NCBI GenBank assembly: GCA_019038695.1
Contig: JAHOYZ010000022.1
Location: 1-64,000 of the forward strand
DNA: 64,000 nucleotides
Source: Candidatus Zixiibacteriota bacterium
GTDB taxonomy: Bacteria; Zixibacteria; MSB-5A5; GN15; FEB-12
Direction of reading: 5' to 3'
The position numbers and the translations under genes are program-made. This document shows, piece after piece, positions 18,314-27,044 of this stretch. Under the pieces are notes generated by a model. It was not told the origin of the DNA, did not search any database, and saw only the letters and a program-made list of their open reading frames with translations. The stretch's first letter is position 1; each line of letters starts with the position of its first letter.

Positions 18314-18838
18314 ATGGCACCTGTCGCACGTACCCGGATCATTTCCCATAGCGCTCTGTTCCTGGCCATAGCTGTTCTTTTACCGGTAGGGTTTCACACC
18401 TTTGGTTTGGCCGGACGAATATTTCTCCCGATGCACATTCCCGTTTTACTGGCAGGATTTCTGGCCGGACCGTGGAGCGGTCTCGTGGTGGGACTGTTGG
18501 CCCCAACCCTGTCGTATCTGTTAACCGGTATGCCACCAACCTACGCCGTGCCATTGATGTCTATGGAACTGGCGATCTACGGTTTCGTGGCCGGGATTAC
18601 CTATAATCGTCTCCGACTCAACATCTATATTGCACTCATCTTAGCCATGCTTCTGGGTAGGCTGATGTTTGCGGTTGGCCTTATCGGGTTGGGACTATTC
18701 ATGGAGCTGCCGTATACTGCCGCCCAGTTCATCGCCGGTGGCGGTGCACTCTGGTCCGGTCTACCGGGAATAATGATACAGCTGGTTCTGGTTCCTGTCG
18801 TTGTGGCAGCAGTCAACCGCGGTCGGCATTCTGAGTAG
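18314..18838 (+). CDS. ECF transporter S component
   Basis: A 174-residue membrane protein with about six hydrophobic helices. The blocks GRIFLPMHIPVLLAGFLAGP and GLVVGLLAPTLSYLLTGMPP are typical of ECF-type substrate-binding (S) subunits, which partner with a shared EcfAA'T energising module encoded elsewhere. Substrates are usually vitamins or nucleobase-related compounds. The co-transcribed methyltransferase and the convergent birA-nadC pair suggest a cofactor precursor, but the ligand cannot be assigned. It is convergent with birA, with 11 bp between the stops. Confidence 0.8.
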   Translation: MAPVARTRIISHSALFLAIAVLLPVGFHTFGLAGRIFLPMHIPVLLAGFLAGPWSGLVVGLLAPTLSYLLTGMPPTYAVPLMSMELAIYGFVAGITYNRLRLNIYIALILAMLLGRLMFAVGLIGLGLFMELPYTAAQFIAGGGALWSGLPGIMIQLVLVPVVVAAVNRGRHSE

Positions 18839-18849
18839 ACTCCCCGGGG

Positions 18850-19842
18850 TCAGTGATTTGTTACCGTAACTTCCCCGCATGTGATTGCCATCGTCTCGCC
18901 ATCCTTCTCAACCAGAAGAGCCCCATCGGGACCAATACCAACCGCTTTCCCCTCAATAGTGCGGTTGCCGGATACAAGCGTCACCTGCCGACCATTGAGA
19001 TACGAATAACGGCGCAATCGGTCAATACAGCCGGTAAGCCCATCTGTGCAGAAAGATTCGTATTCTGTTTCAAACTTCTGGAGAAATGTTCGCACCAACT
19101 CGATCCGGTTGATTTCCCTACCGCAGGCAATAGACACTGAAGTAGCCAGATGACTAATCTCAGTGGGGAAATCTGAGTCGGTCTGGTTAATGTTGATTCC
19201 CATTCCAACCACAAGATGGTGAATGTTATCCGATTCGGCGGACAGTTCGGTCAGGATACCGGCAACTTTTTTACCGTTGATATAGACATCGTTGGGCCAT
19301 TTAATCTGTACCGCGCCGGGACAATATGATTGCAGGCATTCGATCAGTGCCAACCCGGTCAGAAGCGAAACACCGGGGGCCCGGTCGGGCGTGAATGGAG
19401 GGCGCAGGAGGATAGACAGGTAAGCTCCCGATGACGGTGCCGAATACCAGTGGCGCCCCAGTCGTCCGCGCCCTTTGGTCTGTTCCTCGGCGATAATCAC
19501 GGTGCCATTGTCGGCTCCTTCGTTTGCCCGTTCAGCTGCCAAGTCGTTGGTTGAGCCAACCCGGCGATAGGCCAGAATGCGATTCCCGATGGAATTGGTG
19601 TTCAACCCATAACTGATTTCCGTCTCAGTTAGAACGTCAGGGATGGCCATAAGACAGGCATCGGTGGTAGTTATATTAAACTCATAACCCCATTCCCCTA
19701 ACCGCGCCAATCCCCCATTGATTTCCAACAAAGAGACCATACACTTGGCTGCCAATTCGCCCAGAGGTACTATGCTACCCTGCGGCTCACGCAGGAGGAG
19801 AAGAATATCTTCTGCGAGTTTGTCCACCGCTGTCTGGTTCAT
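18850..19842 (-). CDS. birA: Biotin--[acetyl-CoA-carboxylase] ligase BirA
   Basis: A 330-residue bifunctional-type BirA. An N-terminal winged-helix domain (about 1-75) is followed by the biotin protein ligase catalytic domain with the biotinyl-AMP loop GRGRLGRHW, then KWPNDVYINGKKVAGIL with the catalytic lysine. A C-terminal SH3-like domain follows (GNRTIEGKAVGIGPDGALL). It activates biotin with ATP and attaches it to carboxylase carrier proteins; the HTH suggests it can also repress transcription. Its ATG lies 7 bp after the nadC stop, so nadC-birA form an operon. Confidence 0.95.
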   Translation of the reverse strand: MNQTAVDKLAEDILLLLREPQGSIVPLGELAAKCMVSLLEINGGLARLGEWGYEFNITTTDACLMAIPDVLTETEISYGLNTNSIGNRILAYRRVGSTNDLAAERANEGADNGTVIIAEEQTKGRGRLGRHWYSAPSSGAYLSILLRPPFTPDRAPGVSLLTGLALIECLQSYCPGAVQIKWPNDVYINGKKVAGILTELSAESDNIHHLVVGMGININQTDSDFPTEISHLATSVSIACGREINRIELVRTFLQKFETEYESFCTDGLTGCIDRLRRYSYLNGRQVTLVSGNRTIEGKAVGIGPDGALLVEKDGETMAITCGEVTVTNH

Positions 19843-19849
19843 ACAATGG

Positions 19850-20731
19850 TTACTCTACCATCCGCATACTCAGGTCAACGGCCGGTGCAGAGTGCGTCAG
19901 GGTACCAATGGAAACATAGTCCACGCCGGTGGCGGCGATCTCGGCCACGTTGTCGAGTGTGATGTTACCCGACGCCTCCAGAGAGATGTCCTTGTCGAGA
20001 GTTCTTGCTCTTTTCACCATTGCTCGAAGCTGGTCGGGAGTCTGGTTATCCAGTAGTAATCGCTTTACGCTGACAGCGATCGCTTCTTCCAGCTGAGCCG
20101 TCGATGATACTTCGACTTCAATTTCAACTTGTTGTCCGTCTCGGCCGAAACGAACGCCGAAATCCGGCGCAGCCAGAAATTCACGCGTGCGGACGACAGC
20201 TTTTTCAATGGAGCCAGCGGCAGTAATATGGTTGTCTTTGATTAGAACCATATCGTACAAGCCGTGTCGATGGTTGGTTCCTCCGCCATGGGCTACAGCT
20301 TCTTTTTCAAGAAACCTCCACCCCGGAGTTGTCTTGCGTGTGTCAAGAATCCGGCACTCCGTGCCACTAACAGCTTCTACGAATCGAGCCGTCAAAGTAG
20401 CCACACCGCTGAGATGTGCTAGAAAATTGAGTGCCACCCGTTCCGATACCAGCAATGTCTGATTGAAACCGTCGATTTCAATGATGGTATCCCCGACTTT
20501 GAACGAATCGCCATCATTAATAAGCGGGCGTACTTTGTTGGCCGAGTCTACCGCCTCAAAAGCAAGCAACGCCGGTTTCAACCCGGACAGAACCCCTGTC
20601 GATTTGGCAATTATAACTGCTTTGGTTTGTTCTGGAACGAGACACGCCTGGGAAGTAATATCACCGGGTCCAATATCTTCCACAAGAGCGGCTCTGACCA
20701 GATTTCGTACTGATTGACCGAAATCTATCAT
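19850..20731 (-). CDS. nadC: Nicotinate-nucleotide pyrophosphorylase (carboxylating) NadC
   Basis: A 293-residue quinolinate phosphoribosyltransferase converting quinolinate and PRPP to nicotinate mononucleotide in de novo NAD synthesis. Signatures are VEDIGPGDITSQACL at the N-terminus, TRKTTPGWRFLEKEAVAHGG (substrate-binding Arg/Lys), HRHGLYDMVLIKDNH, and LEASGNITLDNVAEIAATGV. It is first in an operon with birA and divergent from the KARI-like gene, with only about 70 bp between the start codons. Confidence 0.96.
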   Translation of the reverse strand: MIDFGQSVRNLVRAALVEDIGPGDITSQACLVPEQTKAVIIAKSTGVLSGLKPALLAFEAVDSANKVRPLINDGDSFKVGDTIIEIDGFNQTLLVSERVALNFLAHLSGVATLTARFVEAVSGTECRILDTRKTTPGWRFLEKEAVAHGGGTNHRHGLYDMVLIKDNHITAAGSIEKAVVRTREFLAAPDFGVRFGRDGQQVEIEVEVSSTAQLEEAIAVSVKRLLLDNQTPDQLRAMVKRARTLDKDISLEASGNITLDNVAEIAATGVDYVSIGTLTHSAPAVDLSMRMVE

Positions 20732-20766
20732 AGAATTAAGACAATGAAGTTCGTGTCATTTGTCAA

Positions 20767-20795
20767 TTGGCAATGCACTGGTCAACAGCTATATT
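20767..20795 (+). promoter_or_regulatory. Promoter of KARI-like gene, leaderless spacing
   Basis: TTGGCA (20767-20772), 17-bp spacer, TATATT (20790-20795). The ATG at 20802 follows after six bases, and no Shine-Dalgarno fits between. The reverse strand here carries TTGACA (20761-20766), probably the -35 of divergent nadC. Confidence 0.6.
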
Positions 20796-20801
20796 TGTGA
20801 C

Positions 20802-21752
20802 ATGAACAAGACACAACCTGATCAGAATTGCATGATTGCCGTTATCGGTTATGGTTCCCAGGGTCGTGCGGCTGTGCTCAATTTCCAGGATTCCGGCTAC
20901 GAAGTAGTAGTTGGCCTGAGAAAAGATTCTTCTTCAATCGCTGCCGCAATGAAGGACGGAGTCTCTACTGTGGCGACGATTGCTGAGGCCGTCAAAACGT
21001 CGGACATTGTCTGTTTTGCTTTCCCGGACCATCTCCATGAGCCGGTTTTCGCAACAGATATCGGGCCGAATCTGAAAAAGAACTCAACCTTGCTATTTCT
21101 ACACGGTCTGTCGGTTCACTTTGGCTTGGTATCGCCTCCGGAGGACGCTGATGTCATCCTGGTGGCACCGCATGCTCCCGGAGCAACAGTACGCGAGAAT
21201 TATCTCGGCGAGCGATCTGTCTCAGCTTTCTATGGCGTGGATCAGGACATTAGCGGCAAGGCGGAACAGAATGCGATTGACCTGGCTCTGGCGCTCGGTA
21301 TCAAGAAGAAACTGCTGGTAAAAACCACGTTTGAGCATGAGGCGGTCGGTGATCTGTTTGGTGAGCAGGCGGTTCTCTGTGGTGGATTGGCCTCACTGGT
21401 CAAGAATGGATTTGACGTACTGGTCGCAAATGGCATCCCGGCTGAGAATGCTTATCTCGAAGTAGCCCACCAACTTGACCTTATTGTTGATCTGGTCAAG
21501 ACCGACGGTATTGAGGGTATGTTGCAGCGTATTTCTGTGGCTGCCCGGTTTGGATCGCTTCAGGCGGGACCAAAAATAATAGATCAAGGCACTCGTGCCC
21601 GGATGCAGTCCGTCTATGATCGTATCCGCACCGGTCGATTTGCCGACAGCCTCAGGAAACTGACGCCGGAAAAGATCGCCGAACTTGATCACGCTTGTGC
21701 TGAAATGTCCGACCCTCGGCTGGAGAATGTGATCCGCAAGTACTCGCGGTGA
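20802..21752 (+). CDS. Ketol-acid reductoisomerase-like protein with altered active site
   Basis: A 316-residue class I KARI homologue. The N-terminal NAD(P) domain is well preserved (AVIGYGSQGRAAVLNFQDSG, VVVGLRKDSSS), as is the HGLSVHFG histidine loop. The metal-binding Asp and first Glu of D184LFGE188 are kept, as is Glu220 in AYLE. Two positions differ from canonical IlvC: the PKxPGH loop is PHAPGAT, so the catalytic Lys is His124, and the second C-terminal Glu of the FEx3HE motif is Gln224. IlvC reduces and isomerises acetolactate with two Mg ions; these changes should disturb that chemistry, so it may act on another substrate (inference). No ilvBN, ilvD or leuA is nearby. Confidence 0.8.
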   Translation: MNKTQPDQNCMIAVIGYGSQGRAAVLNFQDSGYEVVVGLRKDSSSIAAAMKDGVSTVATIAEAVKTSDIVCFAFPDHLHEPVFATDIGPNLKKNSTLLFLHGLSVHFGLVSPPEDADVILVAPHAPGATVRENYLGERSVSAFYGVDQDISGKAEQNAIDLALALGIKKKLLVKTTFEHEAVGDLFGEQAVLCGGLASLVKNGFDVLVANGIPAENAYLEVAHQLDLIVDLVKTDGIEGMLQRISVAARFGSLQAGPKIIDQGTRARMQSVYDRIRTGRFADSLRKLTPEKIAELDHACAEMSDPRLENVIRKYSR

Positions 21753-21786
21753 TGGCAAACCGACTATTTCAAGTCCATCAAACAAG

Positions 21787-21815
21787 TTGACGGCTGTTTC
21801 CAGTCGTCTTAGATT
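21787..21815 (+). promoter_or_regulatory. Promoter of HEAT-cyclophilin operon, near-leaderless
   Basis: TTGACG (21787-21792), 17-bp spacer, TAGATT (21810-21815). The ATG at 21824 lies eight bases after the -10 with no Shine-Dalgarno. Confidence 0.5.
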
Positions 21816-21823
21816 TCCATTAT

Positions 21824-23821
21824 ATGAAAAAAGCAATTAAGAAAATCCGCCTGGCGGCGTTAGTGTTAATACTGGTCCTTGCTGGCCTTTACGTCATAAT
21901 GGTTCTCCAGCCGGCTACTCTCAACGATAAGCTCGCCACGATAATCCACCTTGAGGATCGACGGGAACTCTCAGGTCGACTAAAACAGTACCTCAAAGAT
22001 GACAACCCGCAGGTCAGGACTCGTGCCACACTGGCTGTTGGTCGCATTGGCGGTTCACAAGCTGGCGGACTGTTGATGGAGATGCTTTCTGATTCGGTCT
22101 GGAATGTCGCCTCAACTGCAGCCTTTGCATCGGGTCTGACCGGGGACAAGAGCCTAGCTCTTTCGCTTCTGGATTTGGCCTACGAAGCTCCTGCGGCTAT
22201 TACTGTTAAGGCGGTCGAAGCAGCCGGTCGGCTGGCCGACAGCAGCATGACCGAAGAGATTTCACTCCTATTGACCTTTCTGGACCACGCCTCGCCTGAT
22301 GTCCGGGAAGCTACCCTCATGGCCCTCTTTCGCGCCAATGCCAGAAACACAATCTCACATATTGTCCAGTTTCTGGAAAGTGAACCTGACGATATTGTCC
22401 GCCAGGCTGGTTTGTATATGTTGGCTCGGATGGGTGCACCTGAAGCATTGGACCTTTTTGTTCACTATTTGGGTGATCCCGATCCGTATCTGCGCACTCT
22501 GGCCGTTCGGGGTCTGGACCGGTCCAGGTTACCGGAAGCCGACCAGTACATCAATATCGCTCTCAATGATGCAGATCATTATGTTGTCGCCCAGGCCATT
22601 GGAGCCATCGCATCCGGTCAGAAAAAGGCTTCGGCGTCCAATCTTGGTCGGAAACTCAATACCGAGTCTGATGAGAAACTAATAGTGGCTCTGATTGATG
22701 CTCTCCGCCGCTTGCATGATACAGCTGGAGTGGGAATCGCCACTACGCGTGCAGCTCAGCTTCGACGGCCCAATATCACGACGGCTACGGTCAACTATGC
22801 CGCAACGGTACTCGAGGAACGTGCCTATAATTATGTCGATTCTCTGATGCGGGAAGATGATCCCACGCTCCGGTCCGCGTGTGCCTCGGCACTGGAAGCC
22901 ATTGGCACGGACAACGTGATTCCACGGTTGGCTATACTCTTCGGAGATGAGGATCCGACTGTGAGAGCGAACGCCTTTGATGCTCTGACACGAGTCGATA
23001 GCGCCAATATCAGTTTCTATATCGATCAGGCGCTTAACGACCTTGACTATGTTATAAATAGTCTGGCGGTTGACCAGATAGCACAACACCAGCGAGCCGG
23101 TTATTTGCCCATCTTACACACCCTTATGTCACGTGGGTTTGTGATTGATGTCGATCTTCGGCGCGCACTGGTGGATGCTATGCGGTCCTTCGTTGATAAG
23201 GAATCTCGTGATTCCGTCGCGCTGGACATCGTACGAATGGGGTTGACCGACCCAGATTTTGTGGTACGTCGAGAAGCCGACGAAATACAACAGACTCTTC
23301 CCGAGGACTTGCAACAACCTGTGTCACTTATCGCCCAGACCCGAATCAGTCGCGACAAGATTAAGAGCGCCCTGAGCAAGTACGAAATAAACCCCTATGC
23401 CATGATTGTCACTTCCAGTGGTGAAGTCGAGATGGAGTTGTACTTCGATGCGGCTCCGCTGACTGTCCTGAATTTCATCGACCTCGCCCAAAGCGGATTC
23501 TACGATAATCTGCTTTTTCACCGTGTCATCCCCGGCTTCGTGGCCCAGGGCGGCGACCCGCGCGGCGATGGCTGGGGCGGTTCTGATTATTATATCCGCT
23601 GTGAATACTCCGATGAACCATACCTCCGAGGCACCGTTGGTATTGCCACTTCCGGCAAAGATACCGGCGGGTCTCAGTTCTTCTTCACAACCCTGGCGCA
23701 ACCCCATCTTGAGGGACGATATACTGTTTTTGGACAGGTATTATATGGGATGGATGTTATTGACGACCTGGTAGTGGGTGATACTATAAAGACCATCCGC
23801 ATTGAGAAGGGATCAAAATGA
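21824..23821 (+). CDS. Membrane-anchored HEAT-repeat / cyclophilin fusion
   Basis: A 665-residue protein. An N-terminal signal anchor (LAALVLILVLAGLYVIMVL) places the rest in the periplasm. Residues about 50-490 contain many HEAT/PBS-lyase-like helical repeats (DNPQVRTRATLAVGRIGG, DPTLRSACASALEAIGTD, DPTVRANAFDALTRVDS). Residues about 515-660 form a cyclophilin-type peptidyl-prolyl isomerase with FHRVIPGFVAQGGD, GTVGIATSGKDTGGSQFFFT and GRYTVFGQV, so the catalytic Arg and the Phe/Gln pocket are conserved. The HEAT part probably binds client proteins for the isomerase. Its stop overlaps the next start (ATGA), so it is translationally coupled to the LolA-like gene. Confidence 0.85.
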   Translation: MKKAIKKIRLAALVLILVLAGLYVIMVLQPATLNDKLATIIHLEDRRELSGRLKQYLKDDNPQVRTRATLAVGRIGGSQAGGLLMEMLSDSVWNVASTAAFASGLTGDKSLALSLLDLAYEAPAAITVKAVEAAGRLADSSMTEEISLLLTFLDHASPDVREATLMALFRANARNTISHIVQFLESEPDDIVRQAGLYMLARMGAPEALDLFVHYLGDPDPYLRTLAVRGLDRSRLPEADQYINIALNDADHYVVAQAIGAIASGQKKASASNLGRKLNTESDEKLIVALIDALRRLHDTAGVGIATTRAAQLRRPNITTATVNYAATVLEERAYNYVDSLMREDDPTLRSACASALEAIGTDNVIPRLAILFGDEDPTVRANAFDALTRVDSANISFYIDQALNDLDYVINSLAVDQIAQHQRAGYLPILHTLMSRGFVIDVDLRRALVDAMRSFVDKESRDSVALDIVRMGLTDPDFVVRREADEIQQTLPEDLQQPVSLIAQTRISRDKIKSALSKYEINPYAMIVTSSGEVEMELYFDAAPLTVLNFIDLAQSGFYDNLLFHRVIPGFVAQGGDPRGDGWGGSDYYIRCEYSDEPYLRGTVGIATSGKDTGGSQFFFTTLAQPHLEGRYTVFGQVLYGMDVIDDLVVGDTIKTIRIEKGSK

Positions 23822-24633
23822 AGGTTGTGTTGTATCTCGGAATATGGGTTGCGTTGCTTTGGCTGTCCCCCACCGGAGCGGCTCAGCAACGGACGGACGG
23901 AATCGACCCCGAAGCCCTTATCGAACAAATCGTACACGTCGAGGAGGGACAGCGAGAGCAAGTTAGGGACATTGTGTTCGATGTCGAATTGCTCAGTGGC
24001 AAACATGACAAGAACAAGGGTTTCCAGGAAGAATCCCGCTTTGTAATGAAAGTCTTCTTGAAATTCCAGACCGACACCACCTGGTTCCACCAGGAGTTTT
24101 TGGAGTTTTACGATAAGGGAAAGTTGCAATCACCGAAAAAGTGTGCCGAGAAAGCCAAAGAAAAGATCGAAAAGGACCACAAGCGCAAGGCAAGAAACGT
24201 CTCTCACCCGATGCTTCTCCCATTCTACCCCGAATCGAGAGAGTTTTACGATATCAAGTACGAAGGGGTGACGGAAGATAAGATTGACGGCTATGTCTGC
24301 CACCATTTTACTGTCCATTCAAAGCTCGAAGAAGACAATTATATCCACGGCGATTTCTTCTTTGAGGCCGAAGATTTTCACCTGGTCCGAGCCGATTTCC
24401 GTCCGGCCAAATTGACCAGAAGTATGATGTTCAAACTCAAGACGCTGAATATGTCGATCAGGTATGCACCCACCGATGAGGGTTTCTGGCTGCCGCGTCA
24501 GTTTGATATTCAGGGTAAGGGAAAGGCGGCCTTTCTGTTCGGTGTCAACTTCGCCGCCATCCAGTATTTCCGCAATCCCCGGATAAATACGAACCTGTCA
24601 GACGAGATATTTGAGGCAAATGAAGATGAATGA
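23818..24633 (+). CDS. Exported protein, possibly LolA-like outer-membrane lipoprotein sorting fold
   Basis: A 271-residue protein with a signal peptide ([20 protein letters not shown]). The rest is rich in beta strands and charged residues ([40 protein letters not shown]), resembling the half-barrel of LolA/outer-membrane lipoprotein-sorting proteins. The assignment is weak. The start overlaps the stop of the HEAT-cyclophilin gene (ATGA), and the next gene overlaps its end, so all three are one operon. A role in envelope biogenesis with the periplasmic chaperone is inferred. Confidence 0.6.
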   Translation: MKVVLYLGIWVALLWLSPTGAAQQRTDGIDPEALIEQIVHVEEGQREQVRDIVFDVELLSGKHDKNKGFQEESRFVMKVFLKFQTDTTWFHQEFLEFYDKGKLQSPKKCAEKAKEKIEKDHKRKARNVSHPMLLPFYPESREFYDIKYEGVTEDKIDGYVCHHFTVHSKLEEDNYIHGDFFFEAEDFHLVRADFRPAKLTRSMMFKLKTLNMSIRYAPTDEGFWLPRQFDIQGKGKAAFLFGVNFAAIQYFRNPRINTNLSDEIFEANEDE

Positions 24634-25123
24634 TCATGTATTCAGAACTCACATTGTGAAAGTCGACATTCCCGAGGATATGAATGTTGTCTTTGGTATG
24701 TCGCATTTCATCAAAACGGTGGAAGACCTCTACGAAACGTTGGTTGAATCATCGCCCTCGCTTAAGTTTGGCATCGCTTTCTGTGAAGCCTCAGCCAAAC
24801 GATTGATCCGCACCGACGGTAACAACGATGAGTTGATCAAGCGGGCTTCAGAGGCGGCGTTTGATGTCGCCTGCGGGCATACGTTTTTTGTGTTTCTCAA
24901 AGACGGCTTTCCGGTCAATGTCCTGGGGCGGATCAAGAATGTCAGCGAAGTGGTCCGGGTATTCTGCGCCACAGCTAACCCGCTGGAAGTGATCGTGGCC
25001 GAGACTGAGCAGGGTCGGGGTGTTATAGCAGTTGTGGACGGCCAGGCGCCGCTGGGTATCGAGACCGACGAAGACAAAAAGGAACGCATTGCCTTCCTCC
25101 GCACGATTGGGTACAAGCGGTGA
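24620..25123 (+). CDS. Adenosine-specific kinase (DUF355 family)
   Basis: A 167-residue protein matching the PF04008 adenosine-specific kinase family known mainly from archaea and thermophiles. Recognisable blocks are [57 protein letters not shown] and [20 protein letters not shown]. It is expected to phosphorylate adenosine or bind related nucleosides in the cytoplasm. ATG 24620 is chosen for the upstream GAGG; ATG 24626 is an alternative. It overlaps the preceding gene by 14 nt. Its presence in an envelope operon may be incidental. Confidence 0.85.
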   Translation: MKMNDHVFRTHIVKVDIPEDMNVVFGMSHFIKTVEDLYETLVESSPSLKFGIAFCEASAKRLIRTDGNNDELIKRASEAAFDVACGHTFFVFLKDGFPVNVLGRIKNVSEVVRVFCATANPLEVIVAETEQGRGVIAVVDGQAPLGIETDEDKKERIAFLRTIGYKR

Positions 25124-25232
25124 TGTGATTTCGTCACCCAACCAGGCGATGTCTGTGAGCGGAGTCGAAGGGTGGAATAACGAGGACAATGGTCGTCTAA
25201 AAAGAGATGGCGTGAATGCTTAGGAAACAACT

Positions 25233-26051
25233 ATGATCTCTAATATAGACAAGTACAGAGAAGATCTAGAGCATCTGGCTAGAGAAGGCGACACGCTTCA
25301 TCTTGCAATGATTAAACAGTTTGGCCAAGATACGCATGACAAGACGTTTCGGCGTTTGTCAAAAGACAACGAAAAGGCAGCACAAATCCTGGACTCTCTC
25401 CCATCCTTCAGAGAAGGATACCAGACTTGGTATTCGGAAGCACTCGTCTTATTAAGACAACTACTTCCACTAAGAGTTCAAGACTTCACGAGGCTCTATG
25501 AGAAACCGAAGACCAAACGAAAAGAAATCACTGCCGAAAACTACAGCATAGAAGACGCCTTGCAGGGGCTAACGGTTACACGAGGTGAGTATAATCCACA
25601 GACAATCGTAGGGCCTGATTCTGCTATACCTAGCTTTTTCCAGCAAGTGAATATCGTTAAGTCAGTGCAAAAGAGGTTTGAGAGTTCCCTCTTCGACATA
25701 AAGCAACTCGTGCAGGCCGACCTCTTCGATTCTGAGCTTGAAGTTGCCAAGGAACTGAACAAGAAAGGATTTGTTCGGGCCGCTGGTGCTGTTGCAGGTG
25801 TTGTGTTGGAAGGCCACCTTGTTCAAGTGTGTGAAAAACACGAATTAAAGGTGAAGAAAAACCACACCATAGGTGCGTTGATACTCTTGTTGCATGAGAA
25901 TGAGGTCATAGATACTCCGTTATGGAGGAAGTTGCAGTATTTGGCGGATCTGAGAAATCTATGCGACCACAAGAAAAAGACCGAACCTAAAACTGAAGAC
26001 ATTGAGCAACTGATCGCAGGTGTATCAGCAATCATCAAGACGCTGTTTTGA
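25233..26051 (+). CDS. HEPN-domain protein (putative Rx4H RNase), orphan
   Basis: A 272-residue cytoplasmic protein with no signal or membrane segment. The C-terminal about 110 residues are helical and look like a HEPN/DUF4145-type domain: VRAAGAVAGVVLEGHLVQVC, then HTIGALILLL, and finally R241NLCDH246, which fits the Rx4-6H motif of HEPN ribonucleases. The N-terminal half is helical and unrecognised. HEPN proteins are often toxins or defence nucleases, but no MNT nucleotidyltransferase or other antitoxin lies next to it. AGGA precedes the ATG. The gene is somewhat more AT-rich than its neighbours, which may mean recent acquisition. Confidence 0.65.
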   Translation: MISNIDKYREDLEHLAREGDTLHLAMIKQFGQDTHDKTFRRLSKDNEKAAQILDSLPSFREGYQTWYSEALVLLRQLLPLRVQDFTRLYEKPKTKRKEITAENYSIEDALQGLTVTRGEYNPQTIVGPDSAIPSFFQQVNIVKSVQKRFESSLFDIKQLVQADLFDSELEVAKELNKKGFVRAAGAVAGVVLEGHLVQVCEKHELKVKKNHTIGALILLLHENEVIDTPLWRKLQYLADLRNLCDHKKKTEPKTEDIEQLIAGVSAIIKTLF

Positions 26052-26067
26052 CATACCAGAAGTGATT

Positions 26068-26092
26068 CGCGGAACCGCTAAAGGGTTCCGCG
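26068..26092. repeat. Intergenic palindrome between convergent genes
   Basis: Perfect 9-bp arms CGCGGAACC/GGTTCCGCG with loop GCTAAAG. It closely resembles the copy at 11664-11688, lies between two converging stop codons, and may also serve as a bidirectional terminator. Confidence 0.65.
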
Positions 26093-26962
26093 CTACGACA
26101 CCGGGGGTTTCTTAATCCGCTCCAGCTTCTCCAGCAACTCCGTTGCCTCGCGTTTAGACAAACCTTGTCTGACTATGTCATCAATCGAAGGTACCTCAGA
26201 GGTAAGTAAAGGACGCAATGCGTCCAGTTCCGGGCCGGAAAAACAGGCGGCGTTCAGACGATAATCAACAAACGCCTCGTACGCCATCGGGCATACCGTC
26301 TTGACCATATCGGCCATCACATTGGCATAAACCCTGATTTCCTGCTGGGCGTGGCTATCCATCCGCAGACTGAGGAAATGAAACAAATTATGCAGATCAA
26401 TTTTCCAGTACCATTCGGTATATAATGACAACGGCAGATTGATCCGGGCCAGTTCACGCGCCAGTCCGCCATCGACAAACTCACTATAATGTGCAAAGGC
26501 GTCACTCTGCGACTTCTTGAGCACTTCCAGTAATCGATGTTTCAGTTCGTCGGGAACTTCCTCCGGCGACCGTCCCTGTTTGTTGACCGTTGATTGGAAG
26601 CGGATATCTTCCGGTTGGGGCAGGTAGAACTCTTCCTTCATCACCGAATATCGCCCGGAGTATTCATTGACATTGGCGGTGCGATGACGAATCCACTGGC
26701 GGGCAACAAAGATAGGCAGCTTGACGTGAAACTTAAACTCCACCATCTCAAACGGGCTGGTATGACGATGTCGCATGAGGTACCGGATAAGCCCGCGATC
26801 TTCCGAGATTTTTTTAGTGCCAGCCCCGTAGCTGACTCGCGCCGCCTGCACTATAGCGCTGTCATCCCCCATGTAATCAATCAGACGAATAAACCCGTGA
26901 TTGAGGACTTTGAATTCTTTGTCCAGCAGTACGTCGGCTTCTTTTTTCACGGCACGCGCCAT
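26093..26962 (-). CDS. thyX: Flavin-dependent thymidylate synthase ThyX
   Basis: A 289-residue enzyme making dTMP from dUMP with methylenetetrahydrofolate, FAD and NADPH. The diagnostic RHRx7S signature is present as RHRTANVNEYSGRYS (about 92-106). Other family blocks are RHTSPFEMVEFKFHVKLPIF and LHNLFHFLSLRMDSHAQQEI (the His/Arg dUMP-binding region). No classical thyA is seen in this window. The N-terminus (MARAVKKEADVLLDKEFKVL) and length are normal. Confidence 0.96.
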   Translation of the reverse strand: MARAVKKEADVLLDKEFKVLNHGFIRLIDYMGDDSAIVQAARVSYGAGTKKISEDRGLIRYLMRHRHTSPFEMVEFKFHVKLPIFVARQWIRHRTANVNEYSGRYSVMKEEFYLPQPEDIRFQSTVNKQGRSPEEVPDELKHRLLEVLKKSQSDAFAHYSEFVDGGLARELARINLPLSLYTEWYWKIDLHNLFHFLSLRMDSHAQQEIRVYANVMADMVKTVCPMAYEAFVDYRLNAACFSGPELDALRPLLTSEVPSIDDIVRQGLSKREATELLEKLERIKKPPVS

Positions 26963-27002
26963 AACTCTCCCTCAGTGAAATCAACAGAACATACAACGGA
27001 CA

Positions 27003-27034
27003 GAAAAACAAGGCAACGGGGGAACCCGTTGCCT
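27003..27034 (-). terminator. Terminator downstream of ybjQ-like gene
   Basis: Perfect 10-bp stem AGGCAACGGG/CCCGTTGCCT (27011-27034) with a 4-nt loop. On the minus strand it is followed by TTGTTTTTC. Confidence 0.82.
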
Positions 27035-27044
27035 GTTCAATATC

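Noticed and set aside
25123-25233. Small gene between the DUF355 kinase and the HEPN gene
   Set aside because: Only short frames without an RBS occur in this 110-bp gap.
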